In this document: positions 1 through 11,433 of the stretch, piece by piece
Layout: the number at the start of each line of letters is the position of its first letter
How positions within the stretch are numbered: the stretch's first letter is position 1
Assembly (NCBI GenBank): GCA_019914945.1
Contig: CM034103.1
Coordinates: 12,400,001 to 12,464,000, forward strand
Direction: 5' to 3'
From: Typha latifolia
Lineage: Eukaryota; Streptophyta; Magnoliopsida; Poales; Typhaceae
Length of the DNA: 64,000 bases
The notes under the pieces: model-generated
What the model saw: the letters and a program-made list of their open reading frames with translations, nothing else
Told to the model about the DNA's origin: nothing
The model's database searches: none
Position numbers and translations under genes: made by a program

Positions 1-166
1 CATTGAATGGAACATCATTGTTAGATATCATACATTATCTGATTACTTGTTATACGTCTTTATATGTTCTTAAGATAGGAATTAGTGGTCTAAGTGTGTT
101 ATTTTCCAATGGAAAAAATGAGTATTAGCAGATGATATTGTTCAATCTTGAATTTATGCTCTTTAG

Positions 167-1019
167 CTTCATCAGAACTTATCTTCCACAAGTTCAGGAC
201 AAATGGAGGAACATGAATGCCACTGCTCATGGTCAGGGCTCAAGAGAAAAGACAAGGACACCAAAAGTGAAGGGTCCTTCAGACACCCAAGTATCTACCA
301 CTCAAAGTCTTGCCATCTCTGTCACACTTAAGGATGACAAAACAACAACAACAGCAACAACAGCAACAACAACAACAACAACATCAATGGATCCTGCTAG
401 GAGCTCCACAGATGGCAAAACTTCTTCTCGGTAAAACACACATTCCAATATGCATTTCTAATTAATATGCCTGCATCTGCAAGGCCTCTACTGATCTTCG
501 AATCTCCCTCTCTGAGATTTGACGGTTATGGATGGGGTCTTTTTTTTTTTCCTCACCTCTTATGTCTCTTTCGAGAACTTCTCCTTTCGAATCAAGCCCA
601 CTTCTCTAAGAAGGAAAAAAAGACTTCAAGAATCTTATTGTTGTTCTTCGTTTGCACCTAGAAATTCTAATGCCAAAAGAAGGGATCAAGAGAGGTTAGC
701 AAGTTTAGAGGAGGCAGCAAGAAGTGCAACTTATCTAGTAGCTGATGCTGAGGCGAAATCATTTCTAGCAGCCGAAGCAGCTAAGGATTGTGAGGAGGTA
801 GCAGGACTGGCCGAAGAGATGGAAGCACAGTTGCAATTGGCATTGGAGATCTATGAGAGATGTACGTTTGTTGTTCTCCGATTGCACTAAGTATTTACTT
901 GTTAATCTATCCATCTTCTTCACATGAGAGCACTTGTGTTCTTCTCTGATGCTTTAGGTGCTAGTGGAGAAATTGTACTAGTGGAGCTGCCTGGCAAGAA
1001 TGAGGGAAAAGAGATGTAG
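167..1019 (+). CDS. 3' part of a telobox-MYB protein (TRB/SMH-like), 5' exons outside window
   Basis: Three terminal exons can be placed: 167-430, 662-861 and 958-1019 (stop TAG), with matching phases and GT/AG borders. The first opens with the end of a MYB repeat, reading RTYLPQVQDKWRNM, followed by a G-x-GSREK segment. This resembles the third helix (VDLKDKWRNM) and the following GWGSREK stretch of plant telomere-repeat-binding (TRB, single-MYB-histone) proteins, which bind telomeric and telobox DNA in the nucleus. A short (ACA/GCA)n tract encodes a Thr-rich run. The second exon encodes an Ala/Glu-rich helix, predicted coiled coil, as at the C-terminus of TRB proteins. No linker-histone H1/H5 domain is visible between MYB and coiled coil, so this is either a divergent member or a different telobox-MYB subfamily. 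The start codon and most of the MYB domain lie left of the window. Confidence 0.6.
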
Positions 1020-2354
1020 GAGATGTATTAATTCCTCAAGGATGACCAATGATTGCATCATTATAGAAGCTATATTAGATTGCACTCTGGAGGTAGATCT
1101 CATCTTATTTCTAGTTACTTGGTTTTATTCGTCTTACTAAGGAGAGAAGAGAGTTTTGAAGTGTTGTAATTATTTGAACTTTTTTTTTTATTTTTTTAAT
1201 TAATTATTTAAAGTTCTGTAATTATTCTTGTTTTACTTTTCTTTTCTTTTTGGCCTTTTGCCACATTTGGATACTCACCAAAACAATTAATGGCTTCTTT
1301 TGGTTTTGGAGAAATTATTATATCAGTAGCTTTGATTTTTAACTTTATAAAATTAGCATCTTAGGTTGTATTTAGTTGTAGAATAACTTCTAAACTAGTT
1401 TAGCCATATTTTTTAGACTTGCATAAGAAAGCTTATACAACTTTAGGCTATTGTAACGTTAAGTAGTGTATGGTAGTGTGATAATTGCACTTAATGTATT
1501 ATTTGATTAAAATAATAATAATTCATAAGTAGTGTTATGCACACTTTTTATCCATGATTTAAAGAAGATATTTTTTTACGTTTGATTGCAATACTAAGAT
1601 AAAGTCATTTCCCTTCTTCTAACATTAAGTTGGAATGAGAAAATAAGTATAAGGATGTTATTACTAATACTAAAAAAATATTAACCATAATATTAGTTAT
1701 ATTAAATTTGATAATATTAGCTATACGCTATGAATAAGAAATTTTAATTTAATGAATAAAAATTCCTTATTCTTCAACCAGAGACAATAAGAAGTAACTA
1801 ATTTAAGATAATATTTTGGCAAATAACCAAAATGATTTTTTATAGTTAAATTATAATTAATTAAAAGAATATCTTTTTAAAGATGAAATAATAATTAAAT
1901 ATAAATAGTAAATGAAAGATTAGAGGAGAGACAAATAGGTATTAATAAATATTAATTATATTTTGTTTTATTAAAAAGATCCATGAAGCGTAAAACCTTC
2001 GATAGATTAAAAGAAATTCACGAGCAGTAACAGACGAGTAAATAGAAAAGGTTCAAGATAATTAAATCAAATAAACACCGAGCCTGCTCCAATCTTCTCA
2101 TGGCATTCTTTTCAACACAGCTTACAAATTCCCTGAGCTTGCTCATGATAAACGTACAGGGGTTCTAGGAATAATCCCATATCCCGAAGGATAACAAAAA
2201 AAATGCTAGCAAATGCTCAATAGTTGATAATTTCTCTCTTGCAAAAGTATTGTAGGGATTAGCTAATCTGCAAGCATGATAAGGATGATCTTCAATTAGC
2301 GCGTTATTATAGCAAAGATCCTGCTGGCACCACACTGGGGACTTGTGACTGTGT
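1020..2354. other. AT-rich intergenic spacer between convergent genes
   Basis: This holds the 3' untranslated end of the telobox-MYB gene and, from about 2.1 kb, the 3' untranslated end of the L24 gene on the other strand. The middle is very AT-rich with poly-A/T runs. I see no open reading frame, RNA gene or recognisable transposon. Confidence 0.5.
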
Positions 2355-5300
2355 CTAAAGATCAGGCATCCCAATTCCAGCTTTAGCATCATAAGTCTTC
2401 TCTAGCACGAGCTCCATTGGTGTATCCTTGGGGCCAACTGCAAATTCAAAGCCAGATCTCTCAGTCATCCAATTAATCATCAAAAATATATTGTTTAATC
2501 AAAAAAAATAATGGCTATATACACTGGCAAAAGCTGAAACAAACACAAAATCAGAAAATTCATGCATAAAGAACTTGAATATAACTACATAACTCAGGCA
2601 TATGAACATAAAGGAAACTTTAAAACATCTATAAAACCACTGACTAAACAGCAAATGCCGCACGTGATTAGAAGGATTTTTGAGCAATTAAAAAGCATTT
2701 ACCATACAATTTCAATCACACATTATCAGGCTTAAAGATGATTATGAATAAGCACAAGTACTTGGTCTTAGTTTCAGGATCTAGGAGCATCTTTAAGTTT
2801 CAGGATCTGAAGATCAGGAAGAAGCATCTTTAAGTTTCAGGATCCAGGAACCTAAATTGTATACTGTTGTAAGACTATATATATATATATTCAGTTCAAT
2901 TTTATCAATGTTGCTATCATAAAAGAAAATTTTCTCATCAACCTTTTGCATAAATCCACCATCATAATTAAAAACATGATTCCTCATGATTAAACATGCC
3001 TGTTGAGAGACTTACCGTCTACCATGAAAAGTCACAGACATCACAGAAGGAAAAGGAAAACCTAAGCCATAAGAAGTCCAGAAGCACTAGCTTCCAACTA
3101 TGGAGGGTTTCAATTTAGAAACAAATGTAAGTTCCAGTTACGATGATACGAGAATTTAAAAAAAAAAAAACGTGCAGAATATGTGATAGCTATGCATTGT
3201 TTGAATTTAGAAATCAATGAAGTTCCACATATGATGATAGAAGAATCGGAGAACAACAATGCAGAATATGTAATAGTGCATTTTATCAATCAGCATTCTG
3301 TGGCCATAATATATAGCCGTAAAATGATTTAAATGGGAATTGGTGTTTGGTTGGGAGGTATGTCAGTGGACATAGGAAATAGATGCGGTGAAATATTTAA
3401 ATGAATGGTTAATAACTGTACCTTACATTAAGCTTACTATAGGTTGTGCACCAAGAAAATATGAACTAAAGTAGATAATAGAGAAAATTTAAAAAGAGAA
3501 AAGGTAGTCAACATAATACAGTAGCTTCAATTTGCTAACTAGGCCAATTGCTTTAAGTAGATTGCAAAGATCCTAAAATCACAAAGATTTTTCTTCGCCA
3601 AAATGAAGCTTATAATTACATCACAGAAGCACATTAGATGTACTACTCAAGGCCACCGAACTCAGTTCCGGAAAACCTATCATAGAAGAAAAAATAGCGT
3701 AATGAGTAGCTTTGGATGAAACAGTAGGCCATGACTTGTTAGTTTGGTGGTTCTACTTTTTTTCTTTTCTTCTCTTTTTTTTCTGTTGTAACTTTCATGA
3801 TTATTTATTTGTGAATGTATTCTTCTGCTAATGCACTAAGATATACATACCTAGTAACAGTTGGGACTAATAAATTTCAATTAACAAAAAAATGGTTACT
3901 TTGGAGTGGGAAAAGGAAGTTGGGATAGAGAATTTCCTGAAGGGGGCCTACACCTAGAATCCATCTAGAAGTGGAAGAAGAATGAGTCCAACCAGTCAAT
4001 AATACCCATATATAACAAATAAAGAAGAAAATTTGAAGCACAAATGAGGAAGGAGATTGAAATTTTTTATTAACAGAATCATCCAAATGGACTTATGCAG
4101 CAAATATGAAAAGACTTTATGAGTGAAGTGCCTTGCACTTTCTAAGCAAGCAGCCTGTTGTTTATAAATTCCAAAGCAAAAAACTATCTGACCTGATATA
4201 TTCCAAATTTAAAGGCAACTAATCATACGAGAAGAAGAATTTGTTTATGTCCAATCTTAGCTAATTACAATTCAAAGGTAGAAGGTGAGGAAGCCAAAGA
4301 ATGTAGGGATGAATTCAGCAGTCAATTTTTGAGATAGGTCAAGAGGACACATCAATTAAAGAGAAGCCCTTGGCGTACCCACCATAACCACCACCACCAC
4401 AAAAACACAAAAGAATGAGCAAAAGTAAGGTATATTTGAAGAGACATACGTATGGTTGGTCTCGGCTTTCTCCTTTCTTTTAATATTTCTGGGCGAGGAA
4501 TGACAGATCCAGATGTTTGTTGCCCTCTTGAAACTCTGACCTTGGTTCCATCTTCTAGATATTTGTATCCAATCTTACAAGGTTTCCTGTATGGAAACCA
4601 CTCAACTTGTTAAACAACAACAAAAAGATTAAAAGAAAAGAGAGGAATGGCAAGAGCATGCAGAAAAGAAAAGGATGAAACAGCTAAATACGATTTTTTT
4701 ATATTTAGTAGTTTTAATGTATCAAATGCTTCATACCCGGTAACTGGGTCAAGAACTTGTACATTTGAGACATGAAGAGGAGCTTCAATTGAAAAGATCC
4801 CACCTTCATGTCCTTGCCCCTGCTTTATGTGTTTCTTCACCTGCAATTGGAATTGCAATGGCTCAGCTACCAAGTTCCAGCATTAGAATGTAAAAGTAAA
4901 AGAGATTATTAGATCCCAAATTAACAGCGGAAATTACTAACCCATGAACAATTTCAAAAGTTCATGAGAAATAATTAAGCAAGTTAGAAGATATCAAGAA
5001 TCCCAATCAACTCGAGTATTCTCAAAAAAACTGCCAATGAAGAAAATATATTGACTCCCTTTTCATCAGTATAAAGAAAAAGTGAAAACAGAGAAATCAG
5101 AGAAGTTATCAATGGCAGAAATACTAGAAAGAAAGACCTTATTCAAATGAAGTTTCTGATTCCTGGAATAAATGCATAAAACTCCACTAGAGTGAGAACA
5201 CATAAACGAGAAAATAATAGAGAACAAAATATCGAATTGTCTAACTGAGTGAAGAACCAAAAGAATAATCAAAATAACGAATTCTAAGTACTTTTTCAAA

Positions 5301-5691
5301 AAAAAATAGTGATTCATGGGAAAAGAAGGAACTTGAGACATGAATGACTAAAGCATTTAACAAATTCTAAAAAAAAACTCCAAATTTTACAGTTATTTCG
5401 ACAAAGAAATAGCTACTTAGATCACATCAGCAGATCTTAATAAATAAATTACCAGATTCTTGCCCTCAACGATAACTCGGTTCTGGGATCGGATTACCCG
5501 CTTGATGATTCCCGTCTCGCCCTTATCTTTCCCTCTTATGATCATTACCTGCAGCAAAAAAAAATTCAGGGGATAAAATTTACAAATCGAAGTGAAAATT
5601 AACCAAACTGAGAGAGAGTTATCGAGAATACGTTGTCTCCTCGAAGGATCTTCCAGTGTTGTATTATCTTCTGCGCAGCTTTCCAACCCAT
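2355..5691 (-). CDS. Ribosomal protein L24 (uL24), KOW-domain, mitochondrial type
   Basis: Five exons on the minus strand, 5691-5632, 5548-5453, 4840-4737, 4586-4450 and 2437-2355, give 159 residues. It begins MGWKAAQKIIQHWKILRGDN and continues with the KOW motif (VMIIRGKDKGETGIIKRV, about residues 21-38) and KKHIKQGQGHEGGIF, characteristic of the bacterial-type L24 assembled early into the large ribosomal subunit. The sequence matches my memory of the Arabidopsis nuclear L24-like KOW protein (At5g23535 type), considered mitochondrial; there is no long transit peptide. The start is the first ATG after a GA-rich leader and matches the family N-terminus. The protein ends GIGMPDL. Intron 4 is about 2 kb and holds only AT-rich sequence. 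The gene is divergent from the V-ATPase gene. Identity is secure; the target organelle is inferred. Confidence 0.92.
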
Positions 5692-6972
5692 CTCTCTCTC
5701 TCGTTCGAGCTCTCTCGGGTTTAGGGTTTTGCTCACTCCGTGATATCTCACTACTCAGAAGTCGGCATACCACATGATACTGCGGCGTCTTCTCGGTTTA
5801 CAGACACATTTATTATCGTGAGTTATTAATATATTATGATATTTTTACACTTACCACTAGAATAAGTATCATTTATTAATTTTAATAATCATTTGTTAAA
5901 ATTATATTACAGACAATTTTTTTCCTTCTTTTATTTTATTATTATTATTTTTTTGTTATTCTAGTGAGTTATATTATATTACGATACTTTACATAAATAA
6001 TTTTCATACAAACCATTGAGCTCTTTAAGAATGTCGTTTGAAGATATCTAATGCGATAAAATATTTTGCACTCTAATCTTCGCGAACTAAGAATATTTTA
6101 ATTAATTATTTATATTTTTTAAAACTAATTATGTTAAAAAATTAAATATAATAGCAATTGTGAAAGAATTTAAAAACTTCAAGAGGCGACTATAAGAATA
6201 TAGTGTTAACTATAATATTTTAAAACTTTTGAATGAAAACAATCGAGGATGTGATAGCATTTGTATGGGTCATGGTTTGCACTACTTCCATTTACAATTT
6301 TTTTAGTTTTTTGGTTGCAAAGGTGTTATCACTTTATCACCTATTTTGGTTAGATTGTTTAAATGCTTATCAAACTAGGGCCAAACATTTTCGTTTATTA
6401 ATTGGTTATTGTCAGGTAGAGAACTTTACAATCCAACCAACATATCAACTTACAATCTAAATACGAACTAACTATTTTGGAGGTTATTTAGTGCATTATT
6501 TCTCAGGATGCTACCATATAATATTAAGTACACCATTTGATCTATAGACCCCATTATGTATAATTTCTAAGGGATCATTTAATTAGGTTAAATATATTTT
6601 ACCACCTTGTTATGATTATTTTATTATATTTGTTATAAGAGAACTATTTTAGTAATTTAAGTGAATTATACTTAATTAATTATAAGTATAGAAATTGGTT
6701 TGATAAAAAAAAAATTGTATTAGATGATAAATTTATTTACATAAAAGTACATCTAGAATAGTTATCCACTTTGGATTCCCTTTAGTTGGAAAAGCGTTTC
6801 CCCGGGTGACCGCTTCCACCGGTTGCACGATCCTATCTCCACTCCGTCTCCATGCACCTCTCAAGCACCTCTGTCTCTCTCTCCATCAAAGTTAAACTAC
6901 TCGTGCCATAGATTTCGAGTTCCGTGAGAAACCCTAGCTTTTGGAATCGGATATTCGAATCGAGGAGAGAAG
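5692..6972. promoter_or_regulatory. Divergent intergenic region L24 / V-ATPase E
   Basis: About 1.3 kb separates two divergent housekeeping genes and must contain both promoters. The ends are CT/GA-rich leaders, and the middle (5.8-6.75 kb) is AT-rich without coding potential. I could not place a convincing TATA box for either gene. Confidence 0.4.
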
Positions 6973-9900
6973 ATGAATGACGCCGATGTCTCGAAGCAGA
7001 TCCAGCAGATGGTCCGGTTCATCCGGCAAGAGGCCGAGGAAAAAGCCAACGAGATATACGTCTCCGCCGAAGAGGTCATTCTTCGCGATTCCTTGTCGTC
7101 CCTCCTATGTCTCTCCGATTAGACGTTGTCTTTGGTTTGTGTCTGTCTCTAGATTGGTTTAATTCGGTGCTGCTTTATTTTTCTTTTGGTAAAAAAATGA
7201 GATATTTCTCGCGCTTTCTTCTTCTTTCTGTTGATAGACTTCGATCAATTTGTCGCACCTGTACTGTTTTTAGTATTTGGTTTGGTGCTGCTATCTGTTC
7301 CTTTTGGTAAAAATGCAATCTTTCGCGCGCTTTCTTCTTCTTTCTGTTGATAGATTTCGATTAATTTGTCGCACCTATACTATTTGTGTTATTTGTTTGT
7401 TTTTTTAGGTTTCCTTCTCTTTTCTAGTGATTAAATGTTCAATAAAACAAAACGGAATCAATAACTCTTTCTGAAGAGAACTAATAAATTTGTACCTATA
7501 CCCGTCTATATTTGATATTTGCCTGACTGTTCAATTCGATGCACCTTTATGATGCTTTTGACCAAAATCCTATCTTTGTTCTTTCTAGTAATAATTTCAA
7601 TCAAGTGTGTACGTGCCTGTGCCGTTCGCTTTGACTATTAGTTATTATAACAGGTTGTTTCTTTAAGTTCTGTTTTGTTCCGTAATTAAATTAGTGTATC
7701 TGATTCAATGAAGTTGGCATCTGACCTTTATAGAAAAGTAAAGTAAAAGGGAATCAAGAGTACTTTCTCAAGTATTTGCTGGGTTTCAACTTTGGGTATT
7801 TCTTATTTTTGTTAAAGGGTGAGCATACATACTCTACAATATTTGTATCTTGGGAAATCCTGTAATCTCTTTAAGGGATCATTTCATCGCTATTGTTTCT
7901 TAATGGGAAATTCTGTTGCTCTGAAGGCAGAGTCCACTTATTAAAGTATTTGAATTTTATCTCGTCTATAGTTGGTTTTAAATATATTTGAAACCTCATG
8001 GATGTGTTCAAAAGGAACTACTCCATGGGGACTGAATTTTTTCAATGATCTTAACAGGCTAGCTGTATTATGATCCATGTCTAAAATATTTAGGAATTCG
8101 ATATTAATTAGGACGATGAATTAAGTTTTTAAGAAGCCTGTTATCTCCTCTAAAGGTTTATTCAATCAGTACTCAGCATTAAAGGGAGATTTAGTACTTC
8201 TGATCTGTTGGTCTTAATTCAGACTGTATCTTGTCCAATATTTGTAGTTGAAGTGGATGGGCTTATAAAAAGAAGTGTCCTTTGGAACTTGTTTTTCTCT
8301 TATGCAGTCTAATATAACGTTTGGCTAATTGGTCTTTCATCTTTTTTCTAAACCTTCAGGAATTCAATATAGAAAAATTGCAGCTTGTTGAAGCAGAGAA
8401 AAGAAAGATTCGACAGGAATATGAGCGCAAGGAAAAGCAGGTGGAAGTTCGTAGAAAAATGTGAGTGATCCTTCTTTCCATTTTATCATAAACCTACTGT
8501 TGTTACGTAGGCTCTAGCTATTTGGATGAAAGCAGAGAACATTTTGTAGGTCTGTTGGTATCTTTCAATAAGATGGAATTTGTTTAACAGTTACTCCCCT
8601 TTTCACATTCTTAGACATGATGGGACCTCTCTTTCCAAAGCTGTCTTGGGAAGGATTTATCTTTTCTCCTTTAAGATTTAGAGGGTTAACTTTTGTCAAG
8701 GGGTGGTTTTACAACATTTCTGCAGAGTCATACTTGACCTGCTCCAGATGGATTTTCTGCATGGATATCAATTGAGTCTGGATGCACAAAACCCTCGCCT
8801 TTGTTGAAATAGGATAGTAATAAGAGTCTGGGCAGATCAAAAACATGTCTTTGCATATTTTAATTTTGGTCTTTGTGATCCTATGATCTCTGTTTGAAGA
8901 TTTGGTTATCTTAGATGTAGGAAATTGTCTTAGCAATTTTCCTTCTATAATGTGAGTCTCCTTGCAGCGAGTATTCTATGCAGCTAAATGCATCACGTCT
9001 CAAAGTTCTGCAAGCACAAGATGATCTGGTAAATTCAATGAGGGATGCTGCTAGCAAGGAGCTTTTATGTGTCGCTGATGATCCGAGTGCCTACAAAAAG
9101 CTTTTGAAAGGGTTGATCGTTCAGGTAAATCCAATTCTCTTCTTCTAATATACATATTACAGTAAAGATAATTGTTGATTGGATATGATTAAGAAATTTA
9201 TTCCTCGTCTACCTGAATGGGACTGTGCTCTTTTGAAAATATCCTTCTTATGATTGAAAGATAATGTGATCAAGTGGCATCAGAAAAAACGCTGAAGATG
9301 CTACATGACAATTTTCTTCAGTTTACTTCTTATGTTCGCTTGCTCGTCTTGTGACATTTCATTAGCAAATTGTTAGTTGTTCTGCCCTATGCATGATTTG
9401 ATGTCATCCAATTCTTCCTGAGGAGGATCAATTTAGAAGTTGCATTTGTTTGATGTTTTGATCTTCAGAGCTTACTGCGTCTGAAGGAGCCCTCTGTGTT
9501 GCTGCGGTGCAGAGAGATTGACTGTCATCTGATTCAATCCATTTTGGATGAAGCTAAGCAAGAATATGCAGAGAAAGCAAAAGTTCATCTGCCCACTGTT
9601 ACTATTGATCAAAAAGTGTATCTTCCACCACCTCCTGTCGATCAAGAGGCTCACGAACTATTTTGGTATCTCCTCAACTTATTACGCCTGCCATATTTTA
9701 ATATGACTTTCTAGTGCAAGCTGACAGATGAACTGATTTCTCATGGTGGCTAGTTTGTTTTACCAATACTGCTATGCTTTATAATGGACTATATGGACTT
9801 ATGTTAGCATTGACCTTATCTCTTCCATGATTAATGGTGGCTAGTTTGTTTTACCAATACTGCTATGCTTTATAATGGACTATATGGACTTATGTTAGCA

Positions 9901-10225
9901 TTGACCTTATCTCTTCCATGATTAAACAGCTCTGGAGGTGTTGTCCTTGCATCACAAGATGGGAAAATTGTGTGTGAGAACACATTGGATGCAAGACTTG
10001 ATGTTGTTTTCAGACAGAAACTGCCTGAGGTATGTTTCATTACAAAACTTACTTATTTACAGGAGTTTCTCTGAAGAGAATGATTCTCTCTGATAACAAA
10101 CTGCATTGGATATCCTCATCAATTTACTTGTCTTTCATAATTGTGGCAGTTTGGAAAAGTGTTGTATTTCCTATCTAATTTTCTTATTCTCGATGCAGAT
10201 TCGGAAACGGCTTTTCGGGATTTAG
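6973..10225 (+). CDS. VHA-E: V-type proton ATPase subunit E
   Basis: Six exons, 6973-7074, 8360-8460, 8968-9124, 9469-9665, 9930-10029 and 10199-10225, give 227 residues, the usual size for plant subunit E (about 230). The protein is part of the peripheral stalk of the V1 sector that joins the ATP-hydrolysing head to the membrane V0 rotor on tonoplast and endomembranes. It starts MNDADVSKQIQQMVRFIRQE, followed by a long charged helix (about residues 15-110) and the globular C-terminal part with VLASQDGKIVCENTLDARLD. The ATG follows a GA-rich leader and matches the family start. Intron 1 is about 1.3 kb. Intron 4 contains a perfect 91-bp tandem duplication running almost to the acceptor of exon 5. 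The reading frame is intact. Confidence 0.96.
9743..9924. repeat. Perfect 91-bp tandem duplication in V-ATPase E intron 4
   Basis: Copy 1 is 9743-9833 and copy 2 is 9834-9924; I see no mismatch between them. The second copy ends five bases before exon 5, so the branch-point region of the intron has probably been doubled. The lack of divergence suggests a recent event or an assembly artefact. Confidence 0.95.
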
Positions 10226-11433
10226 CTGCCCCATTTGTTCAATTTTTGTTTGTAATAAGTGACAAGCCATGTACCTCCTAATAAATTTCTGTGGCATTGC
10301 AAGTTGTCTGATTTAAAAACAATGCAAAACAGTGGAAGGCTTTCTTCTTTTTTTTCCCCTCCTATCTGCTGAAAATAAACATGAACTCTAGGAAAATGTA
10401 AGCCCTATGTTGTAAGGGATGGAAAATGCACCACTTCCAATTGGAAAACAAATTAGGAAGTATACTATTTTTTAAGAATATATATATATGATTTCAGACA
10501 TTTTTATTAATTTGAGTTGATTGGTACTTTTGACTGGACTTGGTTGTCTCCTGAGTAAAATTAGGGTTTCATTGTTGATTGGATATGTATAGTTTTGGGA
10601 AACATGGATGAGCATCGTGATTTTGAAATATGTTAACTAGTGACATTGTATTCTTTCAGTTCTATACGGTATAATTATACTTATTGCCGGTATAAATTAT
10701 TATTATTATATTTTTTTATTAAAATAATAGTTGATTGAAGTATTTTTTTTTATGAGTAAAATAGTAATCGATAAATATAAAAATACTGAATAAAAGAGGA
10801 AAGTTCTATTGCAGCTACGCCTTGAAGTCTCTATAGCAATAATCATTTGGTTAGAATAAAATGAATGAATCTCATTATAAGAATGGTGTAATTATTCATC
10901 TTAAACTAAGCAAAGCAAATTGAAATAGCTTCAAAAAGAAGCCACTAATACTACTTTGTAGATAAATTTCTGTTAGGCAATATGGAGGATTAAAACTTTA
11001 TGCAATCTAGACAAGAATCTCATCTCATGATACTCATACTTGCATATTAATACTCCAGAATAAATATTTTTCTAACATATAAGAGTTTGGTAAATTACAA
11101 AGGCGCATAGGCTTTGAACCTGCATATCTATGTTAAAATCTCTCTCATGCATACACCATCACAGAGCAGGATCAACAGTAGATAATGAATAAAATGAATG
11201 TTTTAGGTTTATAACACAATATTGGGGATCACTAATCATGCAAACAGACAGACATAGTTACAGAAGCTACTTGGATGCATCCTCTGTCATAAATGCTATC
11301 CACTCACCAGGTAGTCACGGTGTATCACTCCTGCATAGATTTTCGCCGAAGAATAGTAAGTTGACATGAATGTTTTGACCTGAAACATGGAGTCGGAGAC
11401 AAGGGTTCCAGAGTTGCCGCAGAAGATGATCCT
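10226..11433. other. Convergent 3' region between V-ATPase E and the KH gene
   Basis: The 3' untranslated regions of two convergent genes lie here, with AT-rich filler near 10.5-10.8 kb. No additional gene is visible. Confidence 0.5.
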
